A DNA stretch of 64,000 nt from Bartonella sp. CM31XJBT (GTDB lineage: Bacteria; Pseudomonadota; Alphaproteobacteria; Rhizobiales; Rhizobiaceae), in NCBI RefSeq assembly GCF_028618555.1, contig NZ_JAQITD010000005.1:1-64000 (forward strand). The letters run 5' to 3'. Under the pieces are notes generated by a model. That model saw only the letters and a program-made list of their open reading frames with translations. It had not been told where the DNA came from and ran no database searches. Positions within the stretch are counted from its first letter, which is position 1. Each line of letters begins with the position of its first letter. Shown one piece after another: positions 60,641-64,000 of the stretch. The position numbers were made by a program, and so were the translations under genes.

Positions 60641-61118
60641 ATAATGTCTGCCTATCATTTACTAACTTTTTAGTAAGTGGTGCTTTAAAATTGACTTGTC
60701 TTTAAATCCTTTTATGTGCCCTTAATGAATTAAAACCTATCTTATGATAGTTTCAAATGATTATTTTTTTAAGGTTTAGCTCAAAAAAAGAGTAAACCCC
60801 ATACCATTCTTTAAACGTATGCAATTTATGTTTATCGATAATTTCAAACGATTACGTTTTTAACAATACGATTTGTGTGTGATAAAAACGTATCATAAAA
60901 TTTATGAACTGTTATGAATGATAGCTGCTTTTCACTTCATTTGAATGTTTACATGCGTTATAACATTTGCATCATGATTTGCTTTTTGTGGTCTATTCAT
61001 ACATGGTAATTGTTTATAAAAAATGGTCAATTAAATCACGTATAAAAGTATAGATTTTAAATGGGATTTATATAAAATAATTGCACAAAACCTATTGACT
61101 TTATTGTGTTTTTTTATG
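60641..61118. other. AT-rich stretch between two decayed segments
   Basis: About 480 bases with no coding similarity and no stable hairpin of note. The repeated words GTTTA, AACGATT and TTATGA look like chance in AT-rich DNA. Confidence 0.4.
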
Positions 61119-62100
61119 AATAAGATTCCATCTCGTTTAGACGTTGCAAAAGAAATCACCAAAGACCTTATTGATAAGATTCTTCTCTTACACGGCGTTA
61201 TCACTTTTGTTTGCAAAAATCTGCTTCGCTTTTGACTTTTGATATGGATACAACCTCTTTTGAGGTAGAGCAAAGAATTTTTTAATCATGGAGAGTACAA
61301 CAGTGCTCTTCAAAAATCTTGATTGGTCTGTTGAAAAATTAAAGAGGTAGATAATTATTCAGCACGTTACCAACTACCAGATTGTGAAGTACAAATTCTT
61401 TATAATGACGCAATTATCAAAGGTTATCCGCAATTTGATTTTGGAGTTTCGATTACGACTGGTATTTTAGCTGCTGCCTGCGTGGTAATTGATCCCTATC
61501 AATTCTCAGCACTTACAAGATCTACAGCTTGATTTTGATAAAAAGGGGTGGAGAGTTTGTGAAGAAGAAATATAATGCAGATTGGTTGGAATTAAGCTTG
61601 ATTATGTCTTGAAATAGGCGATAGAAAAAATTGATCTTCATAAATGCTTTTATTCCAGATATGGAGCACCACCTTGGCGATAGAGTGAAGTTGGAGGCAC
61701 ATAAAGGTTATCAAGGTATATGATGCAGATTATAGCTTACTTCATATTGGTGCACTGTCTTTATTGGGTGATGTTGCAACCTTACAATCTTATTATCAAA
61801 GTTTCAGTGCAGAGGATCATTTAGGCTTTCATGAAAATACCCAACAGATTCATCTGAACGTGCATTGGCTTTAGTCAAAGAAGTGGTGAAATCTAAGCAG
61901 CTCAGCTACGCTTTAATTAAAAAGTAGCAAAAATATGAGCTATCTAGAAGAAAAACAAAGTTCTTAATAAGGGACTTTCCAGAGAGGTTGAGTCTCATTC
62001 TTGGAAGGAAAAAAATAGCTAAATTTATCGAAACAAAAGATAAGGAATAGCTCCTTAAGAAATATCAAGAAGATCTAAAAAGATTATAGGAGCCAGAGTC
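61119..62100 (+). pseudogene. Unidentified decayed gene(s), likely mobile-element debris
   Basis: Several protein-like pieces follow each other in changing frames: MNKIPSRLDVAKEITKDLID (61117-), then VDNYSARYQLPDCEVQILYN, DAIIKGYPQFDFGVSITTGI, VYDADYSLLHIGALSLLGDV, ATLQSYYQSFSAEDHLGFHE, and YPTDSSERALALVKEVVKSK. The order and codon usage suggest one or more former genes on the plus strand with many frameshifts. I do not recognise the family. A weak ankyrin-like look (DYSLLHIGALSLLGDVATL) is not enough to name it. Confidence 0.45.
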
Positions 62101-62498
62101 TGGTTTAAAGCTGCCATCATCAGTTGAGTGAACTCAACAATGGTGGAGTTTTATCCATTGGCGGAAATCTGATGTTTGAAAGAGGCTTTCTTGATATAAA
62201 GGTAATATTGTAATAAATAATTATTATAAATCAATATGTTGTATATATTCATTGTTTTTTAGATTAATGACCATTGACAAATAATTTTGCATCATTTTCT
62301 CTCTTCCAGCTTTTTGTCAATCATCAATGAAAATTTTTTGTAATGGAAAGTTCATTGATAACATAACTTTTGTATGTTCATTATTTTACGCTTAAAAAAA
62401 TATAAAAATAATGAAATGCAATTGAGTTATCAACTTCTTATTTTTTTCAATTTTTAATCATAAAAAAATCTTTTTATTCGTTTTGCTTATAAAAAGAA
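62101..62498. other. AT-rich stretch before the TerC-type gene
   Basis: About 400 bases with no open frame of interest. It probably includes the transcription end of the leftward gene that stops at 62499, but I see no clean stem with a T-run on that strand. Confidence 0.4.
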
Positions 62499-64000
62499 TT
62501 AGTTTTTTTCTGGTGATACAAGTGGAGAAATAAGGATTTTAGATATGTTTCGGCGTTCCATTTCAATCACTTTAAAGTGTAAACCATCAGTTTCAAAGCT
62601 TTCTCCCTCATTTGGTAAATGACCAAACTGCCAAAGCATAAAGCCTGCCAGAGTCGTATAACGATCTGCTTCATCCACAAGGTTACGCCCAAGATAACCA
62701 CTTAAACGGCGGATATCAGCATATCCCTCAACAAGAAGACTGCCATTTTCAAGTTGTTCTGCGATCATGAGTTCTTCATCGTCATCAGGAAAGTCTCCTG
62801 CAATAGCTTCAAGAATATCGGTTGGTGTTGCAATTCCTTCAAAAGATCCATGCTCATCAACAATAATTGCAAGCTGAATCGAAGAATGACGTAATTGCTC
62901 CATCAATCGTAAAACACTTGTGTTTTCATGAACAACGAGGGGTTCTCGCATAGCTTTTTTCCAATTAATCTTTTTCCCCTCAGCCAAATTCAAAAGAAGA
63001 TCTTTTGTCAACGCAACGCCAACAAATTCATCCACTTTTTCACGCGCAAGAATTAAGCGGCTATGTTTAACCTTTTGTAATTCTTCACGCATTTCATTTT
63101 CATCAGCATTTAAATCTAACCATTCAATTTCATTACGCGGCGACATGATAGAGCGAACAGGGCGATCAGCTAAATCGAGAACACCACGAATCATCTCCTT
63201 TTCTTCTGGTCTAAACAACTCAGATGCTGCGGCCTGTTCAGCAATAACATCTACAGTCTCAGCAAGGTGACTATCTTTGCTTCCTCCTCCTAAGAGCCTC
63301 AAAACAGCATCAGCTGTTCTACTGCGTAGATCATTCGTTTTAATCATTTTTTCACGGTTACGACGTCCAATTTGATTAAAAACTTCGATGAGAACAGAAA
63401 AACCAATAGCAGCATACAAATACCCTTTTGGAATATGAAAACCAAATCCTTCAACAATGAGAGTAAAACCAATCATCATCAAAAAACCAAGACAAAGGAT
63501 TACAATGGTGGGATGACGATTAATAAAACGCATAAGAGCACCAGATCCGCACATCATTACTCCCATAGCAGCTATGACTGCAATATACATAACTGCTGCC
63601 TGCTCTTTTGCAATCATACCTGTTGCGGTAATAATACTGTCTAGTGAAAAAACGGCATCCAGCACCACGACTTGGACGATTACTTGCCAAAAAACAGCAT
63701 AACCAAGGCCTGTTTTTCTTTCATGTGATACCCCTTCTAACCTTTCATGTAATTCTAGCGTTCCCTTTGCTAGCAAAAAGGCTCCACCACCGATTAAAAT
63801 AAAGCTATGCCAACTAAATACAAAAGATGAAAGTGAAAGAATGACCCTATCGAGTCTCATAACCCATCCAATAACTGTAAGAAGGAAAAGCCGCATAATT
63901 AATGCTAAAGTAAGACCTATAAAGCGTGCGCGGTCACGCAAATGCAGTGGCAATTTTTCAGCTAAAATTGCAATAAAGATAAGGTTATCTATTCCTAAAA
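62499..64000 (-). CDS. TerC-family membrane protein with CBS pair and CorC/HlyC domain (5' end outside window)
   Basis: The frame runs from the right edge of the window (first readable residues LGIDNLIFIAILAEKLP) to the stop at 62499, so the true N-terminus is missing. The N-terminal part is a TerC-type domain with about five more membrane spans, including VLDAVFSLDSIITATGM with conserved acidic residues. A cytosolic part follows from RPVRSIMSPRNEIEWLD (first CBS domain), through QLAIIVDEHGSFEGIATPTD (second CBS), to a C-terminal CorC/HlyC transporter-associated domain (LLVEGYADIRRLSGYLGRNL). The architecture is that of E. coli YoaE/YegH, with proposed roles in metal or cation transport. Confidence 0.92.
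   Translation of the reverse strand, partial: LGIDNLIFIAILAEKLPLHLRDRARFIGLTLALIMRLFLLTVIGWVMRLDRVILSLSSFVFSWHSFILIGGGAFLLAKGTLELHERLEGVSHERKTGLGYAVFWQVIVQVVVLDAVFSLDSIITATGMIAKEQAAVMYIAVIAAMGVMMCGSGALMRFINRHPTIVILCLGFLMMIGFTLIVEGFGFHIPKGYLYAAIGFSVLIEVFNQIGRRNREKMIKTNDLRSRTADAVLRLLGGGSKDSHLAETVDVIAEQAAASELFRPEEKEMIRGVLDLADRPVRSIMSPRNEIEWLDLNADENEMREELQKVKHSRLILAREKVDEFVGVALTKDLLLNLAEGKKINWKKAMREPLVVHENTSVLRLMEQLRHSSIQLAIIVDEHGSFEGIATPTDILEAIAGDFPDDDEELMIAEQLENGSLLVEGYADIRRLSGYLGRNLVDEADRYTTLAGFMLWQFGHLPNEGESFETDGLHFKVIEMERRNISKILISPLVSPEKN

Noticed and set aside
60641-61118. Possible CRISPR-like or short tandem repeats in the AT-rich stretch
   Set aside because: The recurring words are short, irregularly spaced and typical of AT-rich DNA; there is no constant repeat and spacer pattern.

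Overview
The window looks like chromosomal DNA from a Bartonella species (Alphaproteobacteria, Hyphomicrobiales). It is AT-rich and has many T-rich coding stretches. The gene order is typical of Brucella/Bartonella: secE-nusG-rplKAJL-rpoBC, rpsB-tsf-pyrH-frr-cdsA-rseP-bamA-lpxD-fabZ-lpxA-lpxI-lpxB, two gltX genes and an EipB-family periplasmic protein. The two sites of the gltA segment commonly used for Bartonella typing (43003-43024 and 43363-43381) differ from the published primer sequences, as I remember them, by about one base each. I cannot name the species.

Layout. 1-12.7 kb: end of tuf, tRNA-Trp(CCA), secE, nusG, ribosomal stalk genes with a well-formed L10 leader, then rpoB and rpoC, with terminator-like hairpins after rplL, rpoB and rpoC. 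13.2-16.2 kb: a MerR-type regulator, a nitroreductase and L-serine dehydratase. 16.2-18.0 kb: a gene-poor island holding a decayed phage-type integrase fragment and a diverged direct repeat. 18.0-24.7 kb: a small unknown protein, a D,D-carboxypeptidase with a SPOR domain, clpS-clpA, a HIT protein, a RidA-like protein and eipB. 24.8-37.9 kb: translation factors, then the envelope cluster (CDP-diglyceride synthase, site-2 protease, BamA and the early lipid A pathway). The usual uppS gene between frr and cdsA is absent here. 37.9-42.1 kb: a polar amino acid ABC importer with a tandemly duplicated binding protein. 42.9-58.7 kb: gltA, gltX1, a ComEC-like protein, rpiA, a DUF2059 protein, glutathione reductase, class II DAHP synthase, NAD synthetase, gltX2, a DEAD-box helicase and NAD kinase. 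58.9-62.5 kb: tRNA-Arg(CCG) followed by 3.4 kb of gene debris, including a recognisable phage protein with YGNA-type repeats broken by frameshifts and stops. 62.5-64.0 kb: a TerC-CBS-CorC membrane protein that runs off the right edge.

Most of the window is conserved core genome: transcription and translation machinery, envelope assembly, and central and cofactor metabolism. The accessory content is old and degraded. I found no intact undescribed system. The best leads are the two decayed phage islands, the missing uppS with structured RNA-like sequence in its place, the rpsB-tsf spacer with mutually exclusive hairpins, the duplicated binding protein and two tiny ORFs upstream of the serine dehydratase.
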